This document shows, piece after piece, positions 50,201 through 62,800 of a DNA stretch of 64,000 nucleotides. The DNA comes from Varroa destructor (Eukaryota; Arthropoda; Arachnida; Mesostigmata; Varroidae). The translations under genes and the position numbers were made by a program. The notes beneath the pieces were generated by a model. That model saw only the letters and a list, made by a program, of their open reading frames with translations, did no database searches and had not been told where the DNA came from. The stretch covers positions 52,760,486-52,824,485 of the forward strand of contig NW_019211456.1 in NCBI RefSeq assembly GCF_002443255.2. The letters are read 5' to 3'. Numbering within the stretch: the stretch's first letter is position 1; every line of letters begins with the position of its first letter.

Positions 50201-53100
50201 CTTCCCTAACGGGACTACGGCAGTACCACGATGAATATGATCAGGCTGTATTCTAGTGCACCGAAAGGCATAGAATAGGCAATAACGGGTTTTGGCCGGT
50301 CCTTAATGTATAGAAAAACATTAGATTTATAGTCGCTGATGAAGGATAGCTAACTGAGTAGCCAAACACTTGGAGGACACAGAAGGAAAAAAGTAAAAAG
50401 TTGACGAGAGAAGTGTTTTGTAAGAGACGACACAGAGTGGTTATTTGTAGGCATTGATATAGTAGATTCTCACGTCCGCATTACTCGCAGTTCAAATGAA
50501 TGCTAAAAAAATGAAATTAGTTTAATCAAATCAGGAATAGGTCATTTCTAACAAAAATCTTTACTGATTTACATCGTTTTAATATTAGATTCTGCAAAAA
50601 ACGGGGATTTTAGATTTTATAAAATGGCGTTCGGGCGTTTGATTTGTTACAATCAAAGCAGAGGGCTGTTGAGCCAGCCAGGAACTCCTTCGTATTATGT
50701 AGAACTAATGAAGTCACCAAATTGCAGTTAAGAGGACTTGAACCATCTAGCAGAAAATCATCGCTTCCAGCTATCCGGCAGCGCCTGGATAAAATGTTTC
50801 CTAGTTTCTATTCCTTGATGTTAAGAAGGCCTTCAATGTAATTTGTTTTAATTGTCCGGTCCCAAATTAGCGGCCCTGGGCGAGAGATGCTATTTTACCA
50901 GGGCAATACGTAAAGTGTCCTACTCAGCATGTTGTTGCTATAAGAAAATCCTGTTTGATAGTCTAGAAACGTGTTGCTTCTGCTGTCCCGTGCGTTCGGC
51001 CACAATTACAAGTTTGTGTTAGGCAAAACCTGAATCGAAAGCTTCTGATAATGCACGCATATTGGTTCTACATTCTCAATAATTACTGGTTGCGAGGCAA
51101 AAGGCATCTATAACGTAACTGTCCTAGATTCTGAACTTATGCCATCTGCAATGCTTTTCTAGTATTTCTTTCATTGTCTAGGGTCGGTCGATGTCCGATG
51201 TTTACGAGTAGCTACCTCCTCAACTTTGGTAAATCTGATTTACTATATCGGGACTTAATTTTGGATCTGTTAATTCTGGTGGGCCATTTTTAATGCCGCC
51301 AAGCTGCATTAGTCAATCTAATTATATCATATATTGAACTCTATAGAATGCGCTAGTATTTGTGTAGCCTAACATTTCATGGAAGTTATGAGGCGCAAAG
51401 GCTGCCAACATTGCGAAGTGGTAGAAAGTTGTGCTTAGTAATAATTTTCGGCAAATGTGTTGACATTTTAGACAATCTGACACACTCAATGTATTGTTGA
51501 CCAGAATCGAGCGGTGAGTAGTGGAATGTCTTTAGGCATCCTTTTTGTTGTTATGTTGGTATAGTAACAGGGAAACCGCCCCGCCTGAACTGCGATAGTT
51601 TTCTTTGGCGGCCCCACCGTCACACTCAGACGACTAGTCAGTCTCATGTGCGCGGTGGTGCAGCACGATCGTGTAAAAAGCCTCCTCTGATATACCCTAC
51701 AAAAACGAACGGCCCCTGAAGACCTTCAGCTGTTCAGAGTCAGTTGGCGTGCAACAATGTTTGAATTTCTATCTATGGAGAGGCTTCTTTGCAGAACTTG
51801 GTGACGTCGCAGGCTACGTGTGCTGGCTGGCAGTACCTTTACATGACTTCCGTAATGATTCTTTCGCGATGTATGAGACGCAATAATGGAAAATATAAAT
51901 ATGAATGCGAACGGAACACCTCACCACCACTGGTAATACTCGTCAATTACTGACGCTCGTCTCCCATACTGCTTGTAAAATAGTAGCGGGTCTCTTCTTA
52001 ACTCAAACATCCCACTGAATCAAGGACAATGCTATTCGAACTTGATATCCCTATTGTTAAGAATCATTTTACTGCTACAAATTGGCATATGTCCTTGAGA
52101 AAAAAGAAAAAACAGCTTTAGCTTGTAAGCATTAAAATGGCGACAAACAAATGATAGATTACACTGATAACGGCGAAAGGCAAAGGCCGGTTGGACATAA
52201 TTACATTTACACACAACTGCAGTAAAGAAAAAATCTTTTTTATGCCTGAATAGCAGATGGCAAGGATAAGATGCCAGAAGATCTTTTCATCCATTCCCTG
52301 TGCTTTTCGTTAAGCGTTCTTACCAAATCGAAAAATCCATAATGGTGTCCTCATCGTTTATCCATTCAGCTAACAACGACTGCAGTAGTGGCTATGCAAC
52401 AAAGTTATATTTTTGGGCAGCTGTTTATATTGCGCTCCCGGTCGAAGCCACATTGGCGCCTCCTCATCGGAACCGCAGTATTCCTTTGTTTGACTGTATA
52501 GATAGTGCAGTAAATGATCTAATAAAAATCTAAAGAAATAATAAAGTGTACCATAAGCCTAAGTCTCCTAAAAAGTATGCTGGAAAATAGCTCGAGTTCA
52601 GTTTCTTCTTTTTTCTATTCTATATCATTTTTGTGATTCAATTTAATATTTTCTCGACGAGTCTAACCAGTTTTATTTGCAAACACCTAAGCGAGACTGT
52701 TAATGATTAATACCTTAAAAAATAATTTATCTGAGGGGTCTTGAGTACTAAACAGTTCCAACAAACTAAATATATAAGATTTGAGCTCGTGGGTTTGCTG
52801 TTTAACGTCACTTCACGACGCATGGTGCGAGATTGTTTGGTTTGTGACAGCGATGACAGATTTTGCCTATCCCAGCGAATGAATGATAACTTAGCACTGA
52901 AAGTTAATCTCAGAAAATAGCTAAGATATTTTTTACTTTGTTCCATTTATGTAATAATGTGAAAATAAAGGATCAACGGAAACCGACATTTTCCTATTAT
53001 TATATGATAGCCTTAAGGACATGTACTAATGTACTAGATCCTTAAAGACCTTCGTGCTGTATGGACTAGATGGTGCAGAATTGGAGGACAAATTAATGGT
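44271..53100. other. Unassigned stretch with several GC-richer patches
   Basis: Patches richer in CpG occur at about 44280-44720, 46000-46700, 49050-50250 and 51560-51960. The frames they hold (up to 123 codons, minus strand, 46291-46662, with a TTG start) resemble no family. A CAT-core motif similar to the YY1/Pho site lies at 47621-47631 (GCGGCCATCTT, one departure from consensus). These patches may be conserved non-coding elements or old insertions. Confidence 0.35.
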
Positions 53101-53110
53101 TTGTTTTTGT

Positions 53111-53133
53111 GGGCGGGGGGGGGGGGGAGGAGG
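53111..53133 (+). repeat. G-tract with quadruplex potential
   Basis: GGGC is followed by thirteen Gs, then AGGAGG. Length polymorphism or assembly error is likely in such a run. Confidence 0.9.
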
Positions 53134-56100
53134 TGTGAACGGCGTTCATTTTTCAAGACGCCTGTTGCATGCATCTAGTTACTAGTGGAGCTAGTTATAA
53201 GAAAAGAAGAATGTCTATGTTTGGGGGGTATAAATAACACTAATTGTTTGAGAAAAGCCTTTGTAAAAGTATATTATAAACAAATCAATTTAAAAAAAAT
53301 CCAAACAGCTCCAGACCTAACTTCTAATGGTCTTTCAGTATCTAGACGGCTCGTTTACAATTGATCCGGTCTGCTCGCAGGATCATTACTAGTTTCTGAC
53401 AAGAAAACACCCGACTACGGTGGTGTTATTGCTATTACCTCTTTAATGCGGTTAGGATTTCGGTAACTTCAGTGGGGTCTGGAATATTCTCAACCTTCGT
53501 TATAATGTTTATCAAATATTATTTTTTTACTAAGAATTTTGACACTGATTTATAGCAAATAAATAGATCTTAAGGTGAATTGTAGTAACTAATTATACAG
53601 CTGAAATAGGTCGTCAGAAATCTATCAGTATCCTTAAAAATTGCCTTTTTTTTCGTTCTTCCATATGTTGACATTCATGCATCCTATATAGTTTCCTACG
53701 ATGATGACAATCTCACACAGAAGTTCTTGCAGTAGGCATGCTTGATTTCACAGACGATAAAAAAAATTCCAGAAATCAATATTGTATGCGCCACAAAATA
53801 AATTTTGATTAACTTGCTTCCTACAATACCTACCGTTACATAGTAAATACCTTATGAACAACTAGATTCGTATATATGGATGTTTTACAGGACCCCCTAT
53901 AATTTTGCAATTCTTCAACCTTCAGTGGAATGTCCAATAATGAAGCCTTTTATGATTTCATTCTTGCCCCTGTCTATGAATCAGCTTTGTAAATAGGGCT
54001 TATCTGCATAGTTAACCTGTCCTCTCTAAAATGGTTTCTGTTTTATTAGGTTAAAGGACAAAAAAATATGGTGCAGGGGTACAATATAACTAATCGCATC
54101 TAATCTTGATATGAATTTCCGGTTCGTTCTCCTTCACGCATCCTGCTTATACAGACAAGCGTATCAGGCGAAATGAAAATAAGCACTCGGGATGGTTGAT
54201 GTAGTCGTTTGCTTAAGCTTTCGGCATCAACAGTAGTAACTAAGTGATATGTATAGCTTCATCATACGACACCGCGGTTTACCCCCGAAAGTTTTCGAAA
54301 ACTGCGAGAGCTTTGCAGGGCTACATGTTGGATGGCTCAGAAACTTTGCTACATGTTTCAGAAGCAGTCTTATGGGTCAGAGAGCTACCATAATTGACGT
54401 GGTTGGTCAAAGCAACTTTTATACACACCGCATCACGCGCTACGTCAGCGTTCTGCTAAATAAAATCCGCATAATACTTTTGAGTCTTAGATGCACAAGT
54501 AAACGTATATATCTGACAGTGAGGGCAGACACAGTGCTCATCTTATTAGGGGGCCAGCTATCGTCTCAGGTGATGAACGTCTATAAAAAATAGTATGCCA
54601 ATTTATTGCTTACACACTAAATAAACAAGTAATCTTTTTTATTCCTTGCGAAGAGGTAATATTGTTCTTCATTCATTCCGTGGTCGGTTTGAGCTTCACG
54701 CAAGTGTTGATGATTTACTCTTTAGCGTATGAATTGCTGTGAATCAAGCACTATTATTGACAATTCAGTGGTTTAAATGATCGAAATTGAGGTACTGTCG
54801 AGTGCTCGAAAGGCGTACTAGCGTGAAAACCTTTAGAGGTACACCACGTAATTAAGCTGTTTTAAACGCAAAGCAACAAAAATAATAGTAACCTACTATG
54901 TTTACTGTTTAGTCAGCTAAATAGTATCGTAAGAGTGAAGAGCTTACGAGGTCACTGAAAGGGACTGGCAACAAGCTCATGGGTCCCGCTGGCTCCGGTC
55001 TTGATATGAAACGCTCGCCAAAACAACCCATTATGCCTGCGTAATAGTCACGGCCCATTGGCTTTTGCTACCGCCAAGAGGAAGCTGATCGCAGCCCTGT
55101 GCAGCCGCCTTTACGCAGGCCCTAAAGGCAAAGCGTAGGCCACAATATCACTCCAGTAACTTCGTGCTTTGTTTTTGTACACGATGGGGTCTCTGGCGAC
55201 CTAAAAGCTCAAGGTATGACTCAGATCCACCCCACATATACAGTCAGTCAATGCGTACGCGTGTTTCTATTTCTATGATTGTACGTATTGGCCGTGGTAC
55301 GAGCTCTTACTCTTGGTGCAAGCTAGTGAATAGAGCGATGAATTGGAAATTACTAGGCACATTTGATTGGACAGCGATAGAAGTTTAAGGCCGGTGGCGA
55401 CCACATTAATTATTAGAGATAACAGAAATGCGCCATTCTAGGTGCGTGTAGTCTTACGTCTAGAGCCAGATGTTTGGTCTAAATATAGGAACAGCTTTGT
55501 AAAAGAATAGATAAAACGAAGTCATCTTGTTATTTTCAATTTAGTTATTAAATGGCTTACGACAATAACAACAAGTTTTGCTGACCTTGATTGCGTGCAT
55601 CTCCAAACATTATTGACTTGAAGTTCTGCTAACATGGTCGGAAATACAATAAAATAAGCCATAATCGCGGTCTTCTAATCGCTTTCTATGATACAAATAA
55701 CGATATCTATGTAGACAGAAGCCACTGGCTCTCGTTGGATCGTGGACCTAAAGACTGAGCAGCACAACTCTATAACAGGTGTTTTGTAATACCATCCTTA
55801 GTTAGACCTGTCGGATCGAAGCTTCACACAAGGGCGTTGACAACGCTTTATTATATTATATCATATACTATTATATATAGACATACTAACTGTGGTTAAG
55901 TAGCAAATTCTGTGATAATTACTACCCATGTACTATATTCAAAATGGAAGAAATGTCTCCCACACACTTATCGCATTGGGTTGGCTAGCACTGCGTTTGT
56001 AGTCTACCTTAAGTTCTAATGCAGGCATTCTGAGCTAAGTTACAGCGATACCTTCTGCCAGACAAAACTGTTGCCTCACCGACTACGGTTATTATGAGTA

Positions 56101-58140
56101 GCGAAATACGTTGAGAATTATTTGCTGGAAGTTACCACCACCATTCCCGGACTCAATCCTTATTCCTTTTAGGTGTGTAAATCAAAATCTCTAGCTTTTT
56201 TTTGTTTTCTTGTCACGATTTTACTCATGCTGAGGACGTTTGATTGCCATTTTTGTATTACTAAAATAGACGCCTATTGATGAACCCCGTTTTTCGCTCC
56301 TAGCGTCCTATTCCATGAGCCATGGACCTTCCAGGAGCCATGGAGCCATGGAAGCAGACATTTACATTTTCGAGATTGCTGATGACACTGTGATCAAGGC
56401 AAGAAAATTTTTGCTCCGGATGCCATAATTATGTAATTCCCGCATCATGTACAGTCATATAATCAACGTCTATGTGGAAATGCGACACCATGCGATATGA
56501 TGCTAAGTATAATTATCCGGTATGGAAGGCCTTATGAGAGGGCTTTTGGAACATTGTCGAACCGGGTCTAGCATTGATTGGATTTAACAAGCATAGTGCA
56601 CCCTATGCAAAAATACATGTGGCTCTATTATAAAGCGAGCTTACACAGGTTCCCTGACTGGATGGTACAAGTTAGTTAGTTCGCGCGTCCGGGTCGTATT
56701 GTTCCGTGCACCGCCCAGGTAACTTCAAGGCCGATTTGTGTGACCCCGCCCATATCTGTAAGCGAACAATATTGCTTATCAAGAGTCAGCACTGGATAAA
56801 TATGCTCTCTCTAGCCGATATATCAGAAACAGCGGAAAAACAATATAACCCGGTTTCACAACGCGTACGATATTACCGTAATAGGTGTTATGGTTGCCTA
56901 ACGCCTGAGAAAAACAGTAGCTGTTGTGGGTGTGGTTGTGGCCCAACCCAACAGCAGAAAATTGTTTTTCCTATGGACTAATTCAATAAGAAATCTGTGC
57001 CTATCATATCAACAGAGGACTGACACAGATTTTGCTGATTTTGACAAAACAGCGTAACCGATTCTAAGCAAACCGAAGCGCATTATACCAATACATCTAG
57101 CTTCTGCTCTGTTCATTCTGTAAGTACTAAAAATAATGGCAATGAACGTAGAAAGTTAGAGGAAGGAAAATGCTCTTCTACAAAGATTTCACACTATATA
57201 GACCGTTGGCATACAGCTAATTCAATCTATATGTGCCTATAATCCATATGGGAATGCCCAGTAAACATAGTAAAAGAAACTGTCTATGTAGGCTACGAGA
57301 TGAAGCCATCTGTAAACGGTTTCTATGGTTAACTATTTTTAGAGATTACCATTGATACGATGACTGTCACTATAACTATTATTATAATAGGTAATTGACA
57401 GAAGGGTTTTCGTACTCGAGAGAAGAGGCCGATAACAACGGAGCTGCGGTAAGGAGAAGCAGACATCACCATTTGCTGATGATGAGAATATTTCCCCTTA
57501 AGGAACAGTTCTGTGTAATATGAAGTATGGGACTGAATGCAGCTGTGGAATAAGAGGTTCGAAACGTATTTTTATGCTTCGAAGTCACTAGAGAACTACT
57601 GTCCCTTGAGGCATTATCTTTTTGGGTCACCTGTGGAATTATTAATATTATATTATACATATTCTTTCTTGAAAAGTTTCCTACACGAACTTTGAAAACC
57701 CTCGACAACAACCAGTTAAGCAGTAGGGAAGATTTCCCATTTTGCAAGATATTGTGCATTCTAATCGCACACTGTGGATGCTTCTGTTTAACGAAGAGTA
57801 GGCCCTACAGGAAGACAGTACCTTATTGCGTTACTCATTAATGTTGAATGCGAAAATTTAGTTAATTACTATGAAGAAAAAGAAAGGTAGTGGTGATTAA
57901 TTTCACGCGCGTGGAGACAACGATGCTACGATAAACCACAGACGCACTCAATACTGAAAATAAGCAGGACCTGTTATATTTTTTTGTGGTAGCTTCATTG
58001 GATGGAAAGTCGACGTCTTGACTCTCATATGTCGAAACATTTTTTTAAGCTGTGCTGAGAGCCGTCCGATTTAATGACTAGGGGAATTAGTCTACATTTA
58101 AACACGCCCGTTTAGTTATACAGAGTTTTTACTTCATATT
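53134..58140. other. Unassigned stretch
   Basis: No confirmed gene. A 114-codon ATG frame on the plus strand (54249-54593) and a 91-codon frame (56706-56981, with clustered Cys near its end) resemble nothing I know. A GC-richer patch lies at about 54980-55400. The GAGCCATGGA repeats are listed separately. Confidence 0.4.
56317..56352. repeat. Three copies of the palindrome-bearing decamer GAGCCATGGA
   Basis: Copies start at 56317, 56335 and 56343, and the last two overlap by two bases. Each contains the palindrome CCATGG. A short frame from the last ATG (56349) reads MEADIYIFEIADDTVIKARK and stops after 26 codons. It has no known family. Confidence 0.8.
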
Positions 58141-58150
58141 ATTGTTACAG

Positions 58151-58201
58151 GATATATTCCTATACCAGAATATTTTGCAATATATCTCAGGAGGCTGGGC
58201 G
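58151..58201 (+). other. Possible 51-nt exon between strong splice signals
   Basis: The acceptor TATTGTTACAG ends at 58150 and the donor GCG|GTAAGTAGC starts at 58202. The 51 nt between them are a multiple of three and open in all three frames. Frame one gives DIFLYQNILQYISGGWA. No family match, so a chance pairing of signals is possible. Confidence 0.25.
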
Positions 58202-59483
58202 GTAAGTAGCCATCCAGTTGGGTCGTTTGCAACGAATACAGTGTTTATAAGTATTTGACCTCAGTACCTTTTATCTGAATGTGGGTGTACTAAGGTACAA
58301 TTTCGTTAATATCTAGTTGCCTAAACTAATTTTATTTATTCAAGCATAAGCGTATTATTCAGGATTTGAGTTAAACCTTACTGACATATAGGGCACTGGA
58401 TGAACGGACAAGCGTTGATGCGGATCTCTTTTTAAGCAAATTTACACCTGTTTATAGTTTCTGGTTCAGTTGCCGGTATATGATCCGAGCAGCAACTCTG
58501 GAGTATCCCTGTCCCGCTTTTATTATGGACGATTACAAAACGACCTCAGTCCTGTACCACGCGCCTCGTGATACAGGATAGAGGTCCTATAAAAATACCT
58601 ATACGACAATATGGAGAAACAGAAGTGTGAGACGTTTAGCGAAGGGCTTCTTCCGACAGCTCTTAGAGAGAGACTTAACAAGCGACCCTTTTTCCCCTGT
58701 CGAATTCGGGGTTTTTACTTAGCACCGCTGCTGGTGAGAGCAGACACCGACGGGGGGCTGTTTAAGAGATCGAAATATGAATGAACGAATATCACTATTC
58801 CGCAACAGCCAAGTAAGTCAGTCAATCGGAGGAGTGGGAAAGAAATGATCTATCTATAGAAGCAGGAAACACTATTCTGCAAGCTGAAACGATCGAAAGT
58901 AGCACTGAAATATGAGATTAACAGGGGCGCGTGTCCATTGCAGCCAGTATACTGGTGGGTCGCGAAAGCTCTACCAATAATCTGGCTAGCGACAAAATAG
59001 ACGAACCGTAGCAGACGACATTGGTGGGGCGGGGACGACAGCAGAGCCGAATGTGGTTAGGAGTTTAATAACGAAAACGAAAATAACAACAATAATTATT
59101 CCTGTTATTATTACGATAGTGATGACGAAGGCCAGATGCAGAGACCGCTGAGTAAACTAAGAAATGAGGCCACATCGCAGTTGCGGAAAGAGATCTACAA
59201 CTAGGATCAAAAAGGCTTTTTTAGGAGAGGCGGTGCTGGCAGCCACTAGTGCTTTCTTTCCTACAACTACGACTGCTGCTGCTATGGGGTGAGAAGCCAC
59301 TCAAAAGGATATTTTGTGGAGAGAACCATGTTGGCCGTCTGAAAGAGGTGCAGAAAGAGTCTGCCATGTGCGTATGATCGATAATAGAACGAACGACCTC
59401 AGGCTTGGGTGACAAAGAGTAACAGACAATTACTAGGACCGGCGTTGTCCGTTGCGCGAAATTGGTCGAAAAAATATGCTCCT

Positions 59484-59501
59484 TGCTGCTGCTGCTGCTG
59501 C
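59484..59501. repeat. (TGC)n trinucleotide repeat, six units
   Basis: Six TGC units followed by AGCCGCTGCC. It reads as Leu, Cys or Ala runs on the plus strand and Gln, Ser or Ala runs on the minus strand. Confidence 0.9.
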
Positions 59502-59524
59502 AGCCGCTGCCATCGAAAAAGACG

Positions 59525-59607
59525 ATGGCAAAGGTAATAGCTATAGGAGTAGGAGCAGAGTTCGATAGGGAAGAACCGTTCATTGAACTGCTCGATCGAA
59601 TACAACG
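59525..59607 (+). CDS. Possible first coding exon ending in a GoLoco-like half motif
   Basis: ATG at 59525 opens MAKVIAIGVGAEFDREEP, continuing FIELLDRIQ. A donor CAACG|GTAACC lies at 59608; without splicing the frame stops at 59609 (TAA). FIELLDRIQ resembles the first half of GoLoco motifs (FxxLLxRxQ, followed in the family by xxRxDDQR), which bind GDP-loaded Galpha-i in Pins/LGN, RGS12/14 and Rap1GAP proteins. The decisive DDQR half would have to come from the next exon, which I did not find. The donor is only moderately good, and the same frame is open upstream to a Leu run from the CTG repeat. Low confidence. Confidence 0.22.
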
Positions 59608-59870
59608 GTAACCTTCGTACACATTCCCTGACAATTCTCAACCCCAAAAATAGAAAGAGGCCATTCGAGAGCCACCTCCTGCGAACCGGTTTCCGTCCTT
59701 CCAATAAGGTCAATCTACAATTACCTGTGAGGACCATCGATATGCAGTGGTATTTACGCGGCCGTACATTGACAACAAATTCAAACAATGCCAGTTCCCC
59801 CAATAAGGCGTATATATATATAGAGAGAAGAAATCGTGTTGTGGTTACTGTATATTGGTAGACACACATC

Positions 59871-62800
59871 CTGAGTTAAGCGCGTTTTTATGTTTTTCGT
59901 ATGAACGACAAGGGAATTTATATTATGCGTTTTATATTTGAGTGTTAATCTTAGAAACGTCTGTTTCCGCACAGACATGAAATTTCTATGCAGTTAACAT
60001 CTGTTAGGAGTTATGCTGCGAAGAAAAGAAGAACAATGGAAAGATATTTAGTGATTTTTGTCATATTATAACCACACGGCTGCTGTTTCAGTGTCCAGAC
60101 TGAATTTAACTTTTCAATCTATTGGGTAACATTATCCTAGGTTCACTAGTAATGTATGAAGATTTAGTATAGAGCAGATAAGGACCGTCGATGTGGCAAA
60201 CTTAGGCGACGCTTGACATTATGGGAATATTGGGGAATATATTGGGAATGATGTTGTAATTTGAAGGCGGGATGTAACTGTTACAGACAATGAAACAGCA
60301 AAGGCAACATGATGGAAGACGTCAAATGGTAAACAAACACATCCAGCTATCACTGGGTCCTGTTGCCGACAAAAATTTTTATGTCATGGTCCCGCTGTCC
60401 CATTCTTCGATAAGTTTGAAATGGCTTTTACGAAAAGCCCCGCATGAGAGAATTCAAGTTAACGAAAAAATTTGACCGACCAAAGTTGGTTCATTCATTC
60501 ATGTTCTTAACCTAATCTCTGCTGGCAGTATGTATTGAAATGACTCCATTTATAGGTAGCGTATCGCATATGCTTAGGTTAATTTCGGCGATGTTGTAAG
60601 TTAGAATAAGACTATTGTTTGACAGAGCGAAACGCGTTTAGCACTCAATGTTAAAGAAAGCTTTTTGAAGTAAGTTCCATATGCATTGGTGCACGAGGAG
60701 AAGTACTCGGCAAAGTCTTTCGTGTCGTAATTTTTATCCGTTGCACAAGCATTAATTAATAGTGCTTACAATTCATAGATGATAAAAAGAATGTTCGAAG
60801 AACTAGGGCTAGGACCATCGTACAATGACCGCTGGTTTCTTTGGCTTGGGCTCCGCTCTGTGACCAGGGTAGGACGAAAAAGAAGAAGCGTTTTTACTCG
60901 TCTCAGTGGCAACGTCATCCAGCGTGAACTACCGACTTGTTTCGATGACAAATGAAGGTGGGTTGCCAGAAAGGAACTTGCACTATATACTAACCAGCTT
61001 TGGGAGCTTTTAGCCGGGTCTGGGAGCCGTGCTTGCCATCCTGAAGGAATCATATAGCCAACGATAGAATGCAGTACACTGAAACAAAAAGATATAGGGG
61101 ATATGGTTAATCCAACGGGGAAAAGGAGCACGTTTAATGGCTTAAAGTGCAAAAAATAAGCGTGTAAAAAAGGAGAGATCCTTTTTTGCCTTTAATGCGT
61201 TTGCTGCTTTATGTTATTTCTATTGTTTTTCGCCTTTCCATTAAATTAAACGGTATATGTGAGAGGCTCTTTTCGAGCTGTGTGATTTAAAAAAAGCCGC
61301 CTTTTCATGTATAGACGAGAAGCTTAAGTTCGTAACGTCAGATTGGAATACATCTTTTTCATTTGGTGGTATAACGCACAGAAACTGACATGATTTAACA
61401 CTACCACTGAAGACATATGATTGGAATGTGTAAGAGTAGAGTATCTGAACAAATATGGCAATTTCTTCAGATATTCTGCGATTGGCGCCAAGAACAGCAA
61501 GCAAAGTTCTGCAACACACCCATTGAAAACTAGAAATTAGCCAATCCCTTTTAAAAAAAAGAACTCAAATATAAGTTAATGCGATCTCACCGGTTATAAT
61601 GCGAAGCATTATGGATTTGTGACTCTGCGAAGGTGCAAACTTTCGGCCAGCTACAAACCATAGGAAGCCACGGCCAGTCCAATCAACTATAATGAATCGT
61701 TCGGATTGGTTAATATAGGAAAAAATCGATCACTCACCGGAACGATTGATCACTCGAGCTATAGGTTCTGCTTAAAATATTACCAACAATTAAACACGTA
61801 TGTTCCATATGTTTAGTTGTTGCGTGCTAGAACCTGGATATAGGGAACAACACTAATATTCCATATGTTGAATGTATGAAATAAAAAGTCCATCGAACTC
61901 ACCGAAGTCGGACACCCAGTAGGCAGTGACCCTTGACATAGTCATCCGGCTTCTAACAGCGCGTTATTATAGTTTGCAATACTATTATTCTTATCATGGC
62001 CTCTGTTAACAGTAACTAGCATAAGAGATATGCTATGGATATTTATAATATAAAACTGGATTTGAGCTAGGGGTCACATTGGCTTTGAGTATTCGACATA
62101 GTGCGCTATCTAATTAGGCGTAATAAAAGGCTACAAATCATATTTCCTTAAATGTATTATTATAGGAAACAGTTTTTACTGCGTAATTAATAAGAGTAAC
62201 ATAAAAATAAGTAAAAAAAAGGTTAATTAATGTCATTCAATCTGAACTCAACCGTGCTAAAAGGCAATGGAAGTTACTTTTCATGGGCAAGTATATCATC
62301 GACGCGCTACGGGTAAAGGTACACCTGGATGGGAAATGCACTTGATGATCATCAAAGACAATGCTCAATTTATCATTTGTCTAATACCTGAAGTGTATAG
62401 TGAGATTTTTCTAATTTTACGATGTTTTTTTTTTGCAAACACGGGGACTTTTCGCTCTTCTTTCATAGTCCGTGTTATGTATCCTATTAGCTTTTTGAAT
62501 CTAACATAAAACGAGCTCAAACCTGCCCTGTCTACATCCGGATTTGTTGTCCTACTTCTTTTGTCCACATCCTGTTACACTACCGATTTTCCCCTGGCGT
62601 CCTGTATTAATAAACCCAGTGCATTTTTAAAGTTGTTCTGTTAACTTGCCATGTTAGCCCTTGCCACGGTACAGCTAGCTACCCAAGGTAAACTTTTAAA
62701 TATTAGGCCACTCAAAAACCGAAGCAATTAAGTAATATGGAGACAGTTTCTTACAAATAACGCAATATTGGAGTCTATGGTAAAAAAAAAACGATAAACA

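Larger units (their letters stand above)
58500..59870 (+). promoter_or_regulatory. Second GC-richer, promoter-like region
   Basis: CpG and G+C are raised over about 1.3 kb, with a GGGGCGGGG Sp1-like box near 59025-59034, CTG repeats, and a short ATG frame bounded by a possible donor. Two long minus-strand frames (59221-59634 and 59399-59869) also run through it and contain Ser or Gln runs caused by the trinucleotide repeat. Which strand is transcribed cannot be decided from sequence. It could be the 5' end of a second gene. Confidence 0.3.

Noticed and set aside
54249..54593. 114-codon plus-strand ATG frame
   Set aside because: No recognisable family or domain; compatible with chance.
59221..59869. 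137- and 156-codon minus-strand frames with Ser and Gln runs
   Set aside because: The runs come from the trinucleotide repeat, the frames overlap each other, and no domain was recognised.
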